Counted from the stretch's first letter, positions 52,571 to 59,762 are shown. The stretch is 64,000 bases of DNA from Acidobacteriota bacterium (GCA_018268915.1 JAFDVQ010000003.1:248001-312000); one strand, 5' to 3'. Numbers and translations are program-made. The notes: a model not told the origin generated them from the letters alone.

Positions 52571-52646
52571 CCAGTAGCCCGAAGCTGGTAGCTTGTGTAG
52601 CCGATGGCACGTAGCTGCACCGCTCTATGTCAAAGCGGTCGCAGAA

Positions 52647-53144
52647 TCATGACAAGAGCTTTCGAATTTGCTCGATGTGGTTGGCGTCGTGGCCAACCAT
52701 GTGCGCCGCGAGTTCCCGGACGGTGATGCGACCGCGCTCGGCGTGGATTCCGAAGCAGTCCCACTGCTCGAGGCTGAGTGCGCGCAGGAATTGAAGGTTG
52801 GCTTCGCGGAGCAGGCGGTAAAGGGCGAGTGATTCCTGTGGATCGCGCGCGGCGTAGTTGCCGAGGTTCGCCCAGAGGTCCTGATCGAAACCGGGGAGCG
52901 GGTTGCCGTTGTGCTCGACCATCTGGCGGTAGCGCCATGCGGTGGCGATCTCATCTTCAGCAAGGTGGGCGAGGATTTCGGCTATGGACCACTTGCCGGG
53001 TGCCGGGTTGCGAGCGAGCCGATCGGCGGGGATGTTGGCGATGAGTTCGGCAAGGAGAGCTGGCGATTGCGTCTGGGCGATGAGGGGGTCTTTGCCTGCA
53101 GCTTGATCGCGAATGCGGGCGAGGTATTCGGGGGTGTCTGGCAT
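52647..53144 (-). CDS. DinB-family protein
   Basis: 165 residues, no signal peptide. NPAPGKWSIAEILAHLAEDEIATAWRYRQMV and the C-terminal ITVRELAAHMVGHDANHIEQIRKLL give the metal-binding His positions of DinB/YfiT-like proteins. Likely a cytosolic thiol- or metal-dependent transferase; reaction unknown. It follows the squalene-cyclase-like gene by 9 bp on the same strand, so the two are probably cotranscribed. Confidence 0.92.
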   Translation of the reverse strand: MPDTPEYLARIRDQAAGKDPLIAQTQSPALLAELIANIPADRLARNPAPGKWSIAEILAHLAEDEIATAWRYRQMVEHNGNPLPGFDQDLWANLGNYAARDPQESLALYRLLREANLQFLRALSLEQWDCFGIHAERGRITVRELAAHMVGHDANHIEQIRKLLS

Positions 53145-53153
53145 GGGTCTAGA

Positions 53154-54233
53154 TTAACGACTTGTTCCATCGGTAGACCAGCGAAGGACGCGGAGTGCAC
53201 GGAGGGTGTTCCAGCGGCTTGGCTGGCCCGTGGTCTCGCCGGTGGAGATGGTGACGGCTTCGTCGTAGGCGCGGTCGAGGAGCCAGCGGCCGTTCGCTTG
53301 GCGCTTGCTTTCGACTATCTGGATCGCATCGCGGAGGCGTGGGTCGGAAGGATCACGGCCGGCGGCGCGCAGGTAATCAAGAGCGCGGAGGATGTCGTAG
53401 TGATAGCGGGGCGGGAAAGCGAACTCGAGGAATTCGGGGCTCGCGGTCTCTCCGGTGGTGAGGCGGCGGAAGAGATGGCGGTCGAGCAGGTACTCCTCGG
53501 CGCGATGCCGGGCCATGGCGATCTTGCCTGACATGGGATGCGCGGGACCGATGGAGTGTTCGTACTCGAGCAGGCCTTCGAGGACGCAGATGGTGGTGTT
53601 GAAGGAGGAACGCTGGCTCTTAGGCGCTTCGCAGTTCCAGCCACCGTCGGGGAGTTGCTCATTGAGCAGCCTGCGGGCAATGGTTTCGTTGGGGTGGCCG
53701 AAGTAGGCGCCGAAGGCGAGGACTCCGCCGTTAATGCAGGGCTCTTCTTCGCCCTGGAAGAAGGGATTGCCTCCGATCTCACAACCGTGATTGCCTTCAG
53801 CGGGTGCGGGGCCAAAGTCGGGGGAGCGGAGGTCCCAGCAGCCGGGGTAGTCGTTCCAGCGAAGGTTGGTTTCGGCGCGAGCGAGCGCTGACACAACAGC
53901 TGGGTCGGCGGGGTCGATGCCCGTGGCGCGGAGCAGCTGGAGAGTGAAAAGGGTAGTGAGCCAGGTGGGAGCGTCGGGACGACGCCACGCGCCATCGGGC
54001 TCCTGGGAGGAGAGGATCTGAGCGCTTATTCCGTCTTGCGAGATGCGGGCGCGTTCGGCGGCGAGCTTGTCAGGGGCGGCGTCGGTTAGATCGCGAAGGG
54101 CTTGCCAGCGAATATCCGGATCAGCCGAGAGGAGCCAGGGGAGGGCGGCTTGAGTGTCCACCGATTCATGGTAGCGAAACGAAGCCCAGATCTCGTCGAT
54201 TCGAGCTTGAGTTAGGGTATTCGGGTTTGGCAA
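53154..54233 (-). CDS. Squalene-cyclase/prenyltransferase-repeat protein
   Basis: 359 residues from TTG 54233. Alpha-toroid repeats are visible, each with a GxxW-type turn: SQEPDGAWRRPDAPTWLTTLF, YPGCWDLRSPDF, LPDGGWNCEAPKSQRSSFNTT, KRQANGRWLLDRAYD. The DxDD acid motif of true squalene cyclases is not seen, so it is unlikely to cyclise terpenes; it may bind or modify another hydrophobic or sugar substrate. Function unknown. No ribosome site is clear for the TTG, so a later start (GTG near residue 26) is possible. Confidence 0.72.
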   Translation of the reverse strand: MPNPNTLTQARIDEIWASFRYHESVDTQAALPWLLSADPDIRWQALRDLTDAAPDKLAAERARISQDGISAQILSSQEPDGAWRRPDAPTWLTTLFTLQLLRATGIDPADPAVVSALARAETNLRWNDYPGCWDLRSPDFGPAPAEGNHGCEIGGNPFFQGEEEPCINGGVLAFGAYFGHPNETIARRLLNEQLPDGGWNCEAPKSQRSSFNTTICVLEGLLEYEHSIGPAHPMSGKIAMARHRAEEYLLDRHLFRRLTTGETASPEFLEFAFPPRYHYDILRALDYLRAAGRDPSDPRLRDAIQIVESKRQANGRWLLDRAYDEAVTISTGETTGQPSRWNTLRALRVLRWSTDGTSR

Positions 54234-54360
54234 GTATCACGGGGACGGCAACCCACTCCGGTTTTTCCAGCATCTTAGCCTCTAAGGACTATCCTTACGG
54301 TGAAGTGCGCCCCGGCGCGGTGAGGAGTTCTGTCACTTCAAAACTCTGTATCTGGGTATC

Positions 54361-54783
54361 ATGGGCTCTTTAAATTCAGGCCGGACCATAGCTTTTGTCG
54401 TCGACGACGAGGACGTGATTGCGTCCACGCTGGAGCTGATTCTTCTCAGCCGCGGCTTCGCGGTCAGGTCATTTGTCGACCCGACGGATGCTGCAGAAGC
54501 AGCGCAGTCGGTGAAGCCTGATTTTCTGCTGACCGACGTGATGATGCCGAAGCTGAATGGCATTGAACTGGCGATCAAGGTGAAAGAGGTCAACCCTGAT
54601 TGCTGCGTTCTGCTCTTCTCAGGCCAGGCAAGCACAAGTGACCTGCTCGTAAAGGCAAGCGAGCAGGGGCATTCCTTCGACATTCTGGCGAAACCTGTGC
54701 ACCCGCTGGATCTGTTGAGCAAAATTTCGGAGCTGCTGGGTGAGTCGATGCCGCAGGCGAAGGCGGTTGGGGCGGCGGAATAG
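54361..54783 (+). CDS. Stand-alone response-regulator receiver
   Basis: 140 residues of receiver domain only. Asp59 in FLLTDVMMPKLNG is the phosphoacceptor, the acid pocket is VVDDEDV (14-20), Ser87 in LLFSGQA and Lys111 in ILAKPVH complete the active site. No DNA-binding or enzyme domain, so it signals through protein contact. No kinase is adjacent; the orphan GAF-PAS kinase at 2962 is one candidate partner, without direct evidence. Followed by a long gene-free region. Confidence 0.93.
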   Translation: MGSLNSGRTIAFVVDDEDVIASTLELILLSRGFAVRSFVDPTDAAEAAQSVKPDFLLTDVMMPKLNGIELAIKVKEVNPDCCVLLFSGQASTSDLLVKASEQGHSFDILAKPVHPLDLLSKISELLGESMPQAKAVGAAE

Positions 54784-54815
54784 CCCCATTTCTGAGCCAC
54801 CCAAAAACGATTGGG

Positions 54816-55108
54816 TAATTGATTCGATTAGACTTATTCCTATCTAATACATAGGGTTGAGGTTAGGTGGCGCACTTCCCTGCTGCCGACCGGGATGAGT
54901 TGGGGAGTTCTGCGCCCCGTGATTTCTACCCAGCGACGGCATATTTGAGAAAAACACTACTTTTTTGGTTTGTAATAGATTCGATTGGACTTAGGGTTTC
55001 GTAATAGAAAATGAACAAGTTAACTGCCGTGGGCCGCGTAGCCGTGTCTCGTTTGACTCTGGGCGTTTTCCCCTATTTTTTTGTTCGTAATAGAATCCAT
55101 TGGACTTG
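54816..55108. repeat. TAATAGATTCGATTGGACTT box repeats (3 copies)
   Basis: Boxes at 54816-54836, 54971-54993 and 55086-55108; spacing about 155 and 115 bp. Copies 2 and 3 share a longer context of about 33 bp starting with a run of T. Confidence 0.6.
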
Positions 55109-55292
55109 CGCGCACTTAATAGATCGCAAAGGAGTTCGGACTGCGGACCTTGAACCGGCCTGAATCTCCTGTTGAGTCGATTATGCGCTTTTCGGCGAAT
55201 TGATTTGCAAAAGGGGACGACGACGACCTCGCCCATTCGGCGCTGCGTAAAAGGAGGGACCATCAAGCGGCTGCGCCTGTTCCCCGGTCCCA

Positions 55293-55327
55293 CCCCGGTC
55301 CCCAAATGCGAGGGACCGGGGGCACCC
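55293..55327 (-). repeat. REP-like hairpin, family B copy 3
   Basis: Stem CCCCGGTCCC (55293-55302) with GGGACCGGGG (55312-55321), then GCACCC; reverse orientation. A partial second left arm, TTCCCCGGTCCCA, precedes it at 55280-55292. Confidence 0.85.
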
Positions 55328-55329
55328 GG

Positions 55330-55445
55330 GCAGATCCTTTACTTACCACCCCCACACTCACACCCCAACGACGAAGACCTGTCGTTGGGGACCCCGGTGA
55401 TGAAGACGCTCGGGGACCCGTGCGCTCAGGATGACAGCCTTGTTG
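55330..55445 (-). repeat. TGTCATCC-family repeat, long inverted copy
   Basis: Read on the minus strand it begins GCAACAAGGCTGTCATCCTGAGCGCACGG and ends AAGGATCTGC. A CCCAACGACGA...GTCGTTGGGG inverted pair (55363-55390) lies inside. Shares both ends with 56099-56174. Confidence 0.65.
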
Positions 55446-55717
55446 CTCGGGAGAGGTTGATCAGAATGCTGGAGCAGCTGCGCTCGAATAGCAGGGGCAC
55501 AAGGATGACGGCTGAACAATCATCTTGACCGAGTGTTGGCGCGGCGACTAAGGTGGGCGAATTCCTCTGACCTGAAAAGATGAGCGGAACTGATTCTCCG
55601 GAGTATTCCTTTCTGGATCCGGAAATCGTGACGGACTCTCTACGCCGAATCTCCTGTGTTTCCGCTGTTCGGTCGCCGGGTCATGAAGCAATTCACAACG
55701 AGACAAGGAGAACGGTG

Positions 55718-55990
55718 ATGAAGTTCATTGTGAAGTGGAAGATCCCCAAGGGCACTGTGGCCAATGCAGAACAACGATTCCTGACTACGGGTGCGCCGGC
55801 CCCGGCTGGAGTGACGATGATCGGACGGTGGCACGGCATGAGCGGAGGCGGAGTGATGATTACGGAGACGAACGACGCAAAGGCGCTCTTCTCCTGGCTC
55901 AGCTATTGGAACGACCTGCTGGAGTTCGAGACCACGCCGTGTGTGGAGGATGCGGAGGCGGGCGAGGTATTTTCGACGTTGAAGCGCTGA
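55718..55990 (+). CDS. DUF3303 protein
   Basis: 90 residues from ATG 55718 with AAGGAG eight bases upstream, preferred to a longer frame with no ribosome site. KFIVKWKIPKGTVANAEQRFLTTGAPAPAGVTMIGRWHGMSGGGVMITETNDAKALFSWLSYWNDLLEFETTP-type blocks match DUF3303, a small family with a dimeric alpha/beta barrel-like fold and unknown role. Cytosolic. A terminator-like hairpin follows the stop. Confidence 0.85.
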   Translation: MKFIVKWKIPKGTVANAEQRFLTTGAPAPAGVTMIGRWHGMSGGGVMITETNDAKALFSWLSYWNDLLEFETTPCVEDAEAGEVFSTLKR

Positions 55991-56013
55991 AACGAAGGCC
56001 GGATAGGAGTGAA

Positions 56014-56042
56014 GAGACCGGAGCTGAGCTCCGGTCTTCTGT
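56014..56042 (+). terminator. Rho-independent terminator after DUF3303 gene
   Basis: AGACCGGAGC (56015-56024) pairs with GCTCCGGTCT (56028-56037), loop TGA, then TCTGTT. Confidence 0.7.
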
Positions 56043-56098
56043 TGCGCGATGCATGGGGCTACCCTATCGGTTCTGTTTGCTTGAGCAAACAGAAAGAA

Positions 56099-56174
56099 GC
56101 AGATCCTTCGCTTACCACCCCCAAGCTGGAGAAACGCTTGGGGCCCCGTGCGCTCAGGATGACAGCCTCGTTGC
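56099..56174 (-). repeat. TGTCATCC-family repeat, copy joining the RAYT relic
   Basis: On the minus strand: CAACGAGGCTGTCATCCTGAGCGCACGG to AAGGATCTGC, with an inner CCAAGC/GCTTGG pair. Its left end cuts off the RAYT relic; its TCCTGA gives the relic an early stop. A CTGTTTGCT/AGCAAACAG hairpin sits just beside it at 56073-56092. Confidence 0.7.
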
Positions 56175-56405
56175 ATGCCAGAACTGTTCGCGGTTTCCCT
56201 TCAATCGCCGGGGCGAGGTTTGTTTTACGGCTTTCAGGAACTGCGCCACTAATGTGGATGGCGGCTCGTTGATGAGCAGATGGACGTGCTCAGGCATGAG
56301 CGGCATAAACCCTGGCTTGATGACGCGCCCGTGCCTGCTCAAGGATCGATTCAAAGATATGTTTCGGCCTGGACGCCTGGAGGAACGGGAACCGATGTGA
56401 GCCAC
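56173..56405 (-). pseudogene. Frameshifted, truncated RAYT transposase relic
   Basis: In one minus frame SHRFPFLQASRPKHIFESILEQARARHQ aligns with the intact RAYT at HRQPNLRTAATRHLFESALERIRQRYQ. The frame then breaks, and a second frame carries FMPLMPEHVHLLINEP, the HUH signature, and FLKAVKQTSPRRLKGNREQFWHA up to the point where the intact protein reads FWQTRYYDF. The catalytic Tyr region is missing because a dispersed repeat begins there. The N-terminus is also absent. A dead copy, diverged from the intact gene 1.4 kb away. Confidence 0.8.
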
Positions 56406-56437
56406 CCGCCTTTCAAAGACCTGGGCCACCGACCAAT

Positions 56438-57592
56438 TTATTCCGTAGAGTCCTTCGGCGGTTCGATCTCGCCGTCGCTGTTGTTCTTCGATTCTCGCTC
56501 TCGCAATATCTTTTCTACCTGGTCGATTCTCTGTCGCACAGCATCATTGGCGAGTCGTCCCCGCAGTTTGGTCGTCACCGACTGAATCCTCTGGAATCGA
56601 GTTCCCAAGTGTCGGAAGAAGATGGAGTAGCCGATAGCGCTAACGAGCACCGCTTGTAACCCGCCCATGAGCCTGATGGAAAAGTTCTTCGGCAGCTCCG
56701 TCCAAGCAAACGGGATGTAGAGTGAATCGAGAAATGCAGTGCCAAATGGAAAGGGATGGCCAAGGATTCTCCCGACACCGAAATAACAGCAGGCGAATAG
56801 ATAGCTCATATAGAGATAGAACGGGATTGAAATCATCAGCGAGAGCACAAATGACCACCTGGCAATAATGCCCCAGTTGTCATGAATGAAGGCGATGATG
56901 GCTTGATACATTTTGACGACGTTCAACTGTCCCCGAATGTCCGCTTCGTTGTCAACGCCATTCCAGTTCACAATTTTGTCAACGTGTGTTAACAAAGCAA
57001 GCTGCATCCTCGCTTCGAAAACGTCTCCGCCAGTCCCCTCTGAGAACAGCCCCCACAAAGTCCTGAAAGCTCTCAGAGCACCAACGAGGACGATCAGAAC
57101 AACGAGGCCAAGGACCGGCCGGTTGTAGACGGTGAAGACGAAGATCGACCATAGGACAGTAAACCTGAAGAACCGTGATGCCAAAGTCGGGGTCTTCTCG
57201 GCCTTTTTGGATTCAACTGGCGGCGCGGTGGTCGCATTCGGTTTCGAAGAGGCATTCAGTATCAGCTGAGGTGCGTTGAATTTCGTTGTGGCTTTGAGCC
57301 TTCCGAACGCGAATTTGGATGACAGCCAAAGAATCTTGCCCGCGTAGATGAACGGGAGAGAGTACACATAGCAAAGGTCGAAAAGAACCGACCACCAGCC
57401 CCGATCGCTGAAGAACGAATAGTTAAGGATGAAGATTGTGAGCGCCGCATTGACGAGATAACGAGGTTGCGCAAATTGAGGTAGATGCGGAAGTGGAAAC
57501 AGATTTGTTACGTAAAAAGCATGAAGCCATATGGAGATGCCCAAACTCTCTCGAATCGCTCTTCTCACGAACAGGCGCGAGGTCTTGTTCAT
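56438..57592 (-). CDS. Large membrane protein, unknown function
   Basis: 384 residues. Hydrophobic segments include NAALTIFILNYSFFS, VLFDLCYVYSLPFIYAGKILW, FTVLWSIFVFTVYNRPVLGLVVLIVLVGALRAF, FVLSLMISIPFYLYMSYLFACCYFGVG and LMGGLQAVLVSAIGYSIFF. A mid-protein loop (about 110-150) is polar. The C-terminus has a charged helix (RIDQVEKILRERESKNNSDGE). No known family. Lower G+C than most of the window and flanked by RAYT sequences on both sides, consistent with recent acquisition. Confidence 0.72.
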   Translation of the reverse strand: MNKTSRLFVRRAIRESLGISIWLHAFYVTNLFPLPHLPQFAQPRYLVNAALTIFILNYSFFSDRGWWSVLFDLCYVYSLPFIYAGKILWLSSKFAFGRLKATTKFNAPQLILNASSKPNATTAPPVESKKAEKTPTLASRFFRFTVLWSIFVFTVYNRPVLGLVVLIVLVGALRAFRTLWGLFSEGTGGDVFEARMQLALLTHVDKIVNWNGVDNEADIRGQLNVVKMYQAIIAFIHDNWGIIARWSFVLSLMISIPFYLYMSYLFACCYFGVGRILGHPFPFGTAFLDSLYIPFAWTELPKNFSIRLMGGLQAVLVSAIGYSIFFRHLGTRFQRIQSVTTKLRGRLANDAVRQRIDQVEKILRERESKNNSDGEIEPPKDSTE

Positions 57593-57695
57593 CCAGTCCT
57601 CCAGACGTACGTAACGCCTTTTACTGAGGCACTAAAGGCCATGCTGTAACGGAATCCTTATCAAGGATAGCTGAATGGGAAGTTGTTCGTTTCGC

Positions 57696-57719
57696 GTCGG
57701 TGGTTGGGGTCACATCTCT
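57696..57719. repeat. 24-bp direct repeat, left copy
   Basis: Starts GTCGGTGGTTGGGG and ends CACATCTCT. Identical over all 24 bases to 58368-58391. It is directly followed by a family A hairpin. Confidence 0.9.
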
Positions 57720-57751
57720 CCCACGTCTCAAAAGCGAGACGTGGGGCACCC
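57720..57751 (-). repeat. REP-like hairpin, family A copy 4 (CG-swapped stem)
   Basis: CCCACGTCTC (57720-57729) with GAGACGTGGG (57736-57745), loop AAAAGC, then GCACCC. Reverse orientation. Carries the same swapped stem pair as copy 2 at 1931. Faces the next copy head to head across 44 bp. Confidence 0.9.
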
Positions 57752-57795
57752 ACCATGGAGCTAGTGGAGGATCAATTCTCATCTACACAGCCGTC

Positions 57796-57827
57796 GGGTG
57801 CCCCAGGTCTCGATTCTGAGACCTGGG
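57796..57827 (+). repeat. REP-like hairpin, family A copy 5, at RAYT 3' end
   Basis: CCCAGGTCTC (57802-57811) with GAGACCTGGG (57818-57827), loop GATTCT. Forward orientation, three bases from the RAYT stop codon. With copy 4 it forms an inverted REP pair (REPIN-like). Confidence 0.9.
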
Positions 57828-57829
57828 AT

Positions 57830-58336
57830 TTAGATGAATGCCGGCGACTCGTTCCCTCGTTTCGCGGCTGTCCAGAAGGATTCGATCTGGACTGCTCCTT
57901 CTACGCCGGTTGCGTAGTGGCGGAAGCTTGACCATGGCCAGTCTTCGGGCTGGGCGACGAGGCCTCGTGCAACCGGATTGCGATGCATGTAGCGGAGCTT
58001 CTCCGTGGTCTTCTCCGGATTCCAGACATTGAAGTCGTAATAGCGTGTCTGCCAGAATGGGCGCATTTTTGTTCTGCGCACAACGGAAAGCTTGAGGGCC
58101 TGAATGGCTCGATCGAGTGTGTTGATCCTCGGCTCGTTCACGAGCAGGTGTACGTGTTCCGGCATGACGACGTAGCCGATGACGACGAATTGATAACGCT
58201 GACGGATTCGTTCGAGAGCCGATTCGAAGAGATGTCGGGTTGCGGCGGTTCGAAGATTAGGCTGGCGGTGGTAGCAGCTAAAGGTGATGAAGTGGAAGTT
58301 TCCGTTCTGCTGGAAACGGTGGAGTCCCCTGGTCAT
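57830..58336 (-). CDS. RAYT: REP-associated tyrosine transposase (Y1/HUH family)
   Basis: 168 residues, full length for a RAYT. Motifs: GLHRFQQNGNFHFITFSCY at the start, the metal-binding HUH motif His61-Val-His63 in VMPEHVHLLVNEP, RPFWQTRYYDFNVW, and Tyr116 in LRYMHRNPVARGLV as the catalytic tyrosine, followed by EDWPWSSFRHY. Such enzymes bind and cut single-stranded REP hairpins and are thought to move or maintain REP/REPIN elements. The gene is bracketed by a 24-bp direct repeat and by four family A hairpins, one ending three bases from the stop codon. No accessory gene; no clear ribosome site, so expression may be low. All catalytic residues are intact. Confidence 0.95.
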   Translation of the reverse strand: MTRGLHRFQQNGNFHFITFSCYHRQPNLRTAATRHLFESALERIRQRYQFVVIGYVVMPEHVHLLVNEPRINTLDRAIQALKLSVVRRTKMRPFWQTRYYDFNVWNPEKTTEKLRYMHRNPVARGLVAQPEDWPWSSFRHYATGVEGAVQIESFWTAAKRGNESPAFI

Positions 58337-58367
58337 TTTGTTCAGTGTGGAGTTTGGAAGTGAGGAG

Positions 58368-58391
58368 GTCGGTGGTTGGGGTCACATCTCT
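58368..58391. repeat. 24-bp direct repeat, right copy
   Basis: Identical to 57696-57719; 672 bp between the copies. It lies 31 bp upstream of the RAYT start codon. Confidence 0.9.
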
Positions 58392-58428
58392 GAGGAAACC
58401 CTAGTGAATTTCGAGGTCGAACATCTCT

Positions 58429-58460
58429 CCCAGGTCTCAAAAGCGAGACCTGGGGCACCC
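58429..58460 (-). repeat. REP-like hairpin, family A copy 6
   Basis: CCCAGGTCTC (58429-58438) with GAGACCTGGG (58445-58454), loop AAAAGC, then GCACCC. Shares an ACATCTCTC left flank with the copy at 57720. Confidence 0.9.
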
Positions 58461-58505
58461 ACGGTGATGGTGATCCGGCGGGCGTTTGACGAGTGGAATT
58501 TTCAT

Positions 58506-58537
58506 CCCAGGTCTCAGAATCGAGACCTGGGGCACCC
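58506..58537 (-). repeat. REP-like hairpin, family A copy 7
   Basis: CCCAGGTCTC (58506-58515) with GAGACCTGGG (58522-58531), loop AGAATC, then GCACCC. Same orientation as the copy 77 bp to the left. Confidence 0.9.
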
Positions 58538-58572
58538 GCTTCTTTGGAAAATGAGTGTGGTTCAATAGAGGG

Positions 58573-59607
58573 ATGGGTGTTCGGAGGCGGGAGACGGCGC
58601 GGGGGAAGTGGGTTGCGGCTACGCGCAAGGCGCGGGAGTACGCGATGGTGGCGAAGGCGCTGGCTTCGACGTCGCATCCTGTTCTGGCACAGATAGTTCC
58701 GGCGCGGTTCTGCAATCTGTCGTGCGCCTACTGCAACGAGTACGACAAGGTGTCGAAGCCTGTTCCGCTCGAAGAAATGTATCGTCGGATCGATCACCTG
58801 GGGCGGCTGGGGACGGCGATGATCGGGATCTCGGGCGGCGAGCCGCTGACGCATCCCGACCTGGACGACGTGATCCGGCGCATGCGCAAGACGGGCGCGA
58901 TTGCGGGGATGATCACGAACGGCTACCTCCTGAATGTCGAAAGAATCGAGCGGCTGAACCAGGCCGGCCTCGACCACATGCAGATTTCGATTGATAACGT
59001 GGAGCCGGACGAGGTTTCGAAGAAGAGTCTGAAGGTTCTGGACAAGAAGCTGCAAATGCTGGCCGACCATGCCGAGTTTCACGTGAACATCAACTCGGTG
59101 GTGGGCGGGGGTTTCAAAGACCCAAATGACGCGCTGGTGATTGGGAAGCGGGCGCTGGAGCTGGGGTTCGAGTCGACGATCGGGATTATTCACGATGGCG
59201 ACGGGCAGCTGAAGCCGCTGGGCGAGGAAGAGTCGAAGATCTACTTTGCGATGCGCGACCGCAAGAAGACGAACTACGCGCAGTTCGATGCGTTTCAGAA
59301 TGCGATTGCGAAGGGCGAGCCGAATGACTGGCGGTGCCGGGCAGGGTCGCGGTACCTGTATATCTGCGAGGACGGGCTGGTGCACTACTGCAGCCAGCAG
59401 CGTGGGTATCCGGGGGTTCCGATTGCGGAGTACACGACGGCGGACGTGAAGCGGGAGTTTTTGACGGCAAAGAGCTGCGCTCCGCATTGCACGATTGGGT
59501 GCGTGCACCGGATCAGCTATATCGACCACTGGAGAGCGCCGCAGACAAGCGAGATTTCGCCGGGCGGTGGGGAGCTGGTGAAAATACAGACAGCTAGTGG
59601 TCAGTGA
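58573..59607 (+). CDS. Radical SAM protein with C-terminal Cys cluster
   Basis: 344 residues from ATG 58573; a GTG six codons earlier is an alternative. Cys47, Cys51 and Cys54 in CNLSCAYC bind the catalytic [4Fe-4S] cluster and SAM; ISGGEPLTHPDL is the GGE SAM motif. The C-terminal part has several more Cys (WRCRAGSRYLYICEDGLVHYCSQQRG, SCAPHCTIGCVH), so an extra Fe-S cluster of SPASM type is likely. It would generate a 5'-deoxyadenosyl radical for a modification reaction; substrate unknown, no peptide precursor is seen nearby. Followed by a terminator. Confidence 0.9.
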   Translation: MGVRRRETARGKWVAATRKAREYAMVAKALASTSHPVLAQIVPARFCNLSCAYCNEYDKVSKPVPLEEMYRRIDHLGRLGTAMIGISGGEPLTHPDLDDVIRRMRKTGAIAGMITNGYLLNVERIERLNQAGLDHMQISIDNVEPDEVSKKSLKVLDKKLQMLADHAEFHVNINSVVGGGFKDPNDALVIGKRALELGFESTIGIIHDGDGQLKPLGEEESKIYFAMRDRKKTNYAQFDAFQNAIAKGEPNDWRCRAGSRYLYICEDGLVHYCSQQRGYPGVPIAEYTTADVKREFLTAKSCAPHCTIGCVHRISYIDHWRAPQTSEISPGGGELVKIQTASGQ

Positions 59608-59630
59608 TCAGTTGTCAGTGATCAGAAACT
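59594..59630. repeat. GTCAGTGATCAGTTGTCAG tract
   Basis: Degenerate tract overlapping the last codons (SGQ) of the radical SAM gene; a mirror tract is at 59727-59761. Confidence 0.6.
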
Positions 59631-59633
59631 ACG

Positions 59634-59659
59634 ACGGGGCGATTGCCCCGTTTTTGCTT
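59634..59659 (+). terminator. Rho-independent terminator after radical SAM gene
   Basis: CGGGGC (59635-59640) pairs with GCCCCG (59645-59650), loop GATT, then TTTTTGCTTTT. Confidence 0.8.
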
Positions 59660-59676
59660 TTGAGGGTTCATTGCAT

Positions 59677-59710
59677 CCCGGTCTCTAGCTGCGGGAGACG
59701 TGGGGCACCC
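59677..59710 (-). repeat. REP-like hairpin, family A, degenerate copy
   Basis: GGTCTC (59680-59685) and GAGACG (59695-59700) keep five stem pairs; TGGGGCACCC closes the unit. Loop and outer stem are diverged. Confidence 0.6.
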
Positions 59711-59762
59711 GCATCACCAGGTCGAAAACTGAACACTGATCACTGACAACTGACCACTGCAC

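Larger units (their letters stand above)
54784..55717. other. Gene-free 934-bp region with three diverged repeats and a hairpin
   Basis: No coding frame is supported. Three related A+T-rich boxes occur: TAATTGATTCGATTAGACTT (54816), TAATAGATTCGATTGGACTT (54973) and TAATAGAATCCATTGGACTT (55088), the second and third each preceded by a T-run and followed after 7-9 bases by another TAATAGA. A family B hairpin (55293-55327) and a TGTCATCC-type repeat (55330-55445) fill the right part. Confidence 0.55.

Noticed and set aside
55172..55528. 118-codon frame in the gene-free region
   Set aside because: It is built almost wholly from the family B hairpin and the TGTCATCC-type repeat, with no ribosome site or domain.
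57720..58537. CRISPR-like array from the regularly sized hairpins
   Set aside because: Spacing is irregular, orientation changes between copies, units also occur singly tens of kb away, and no cas gene is present.
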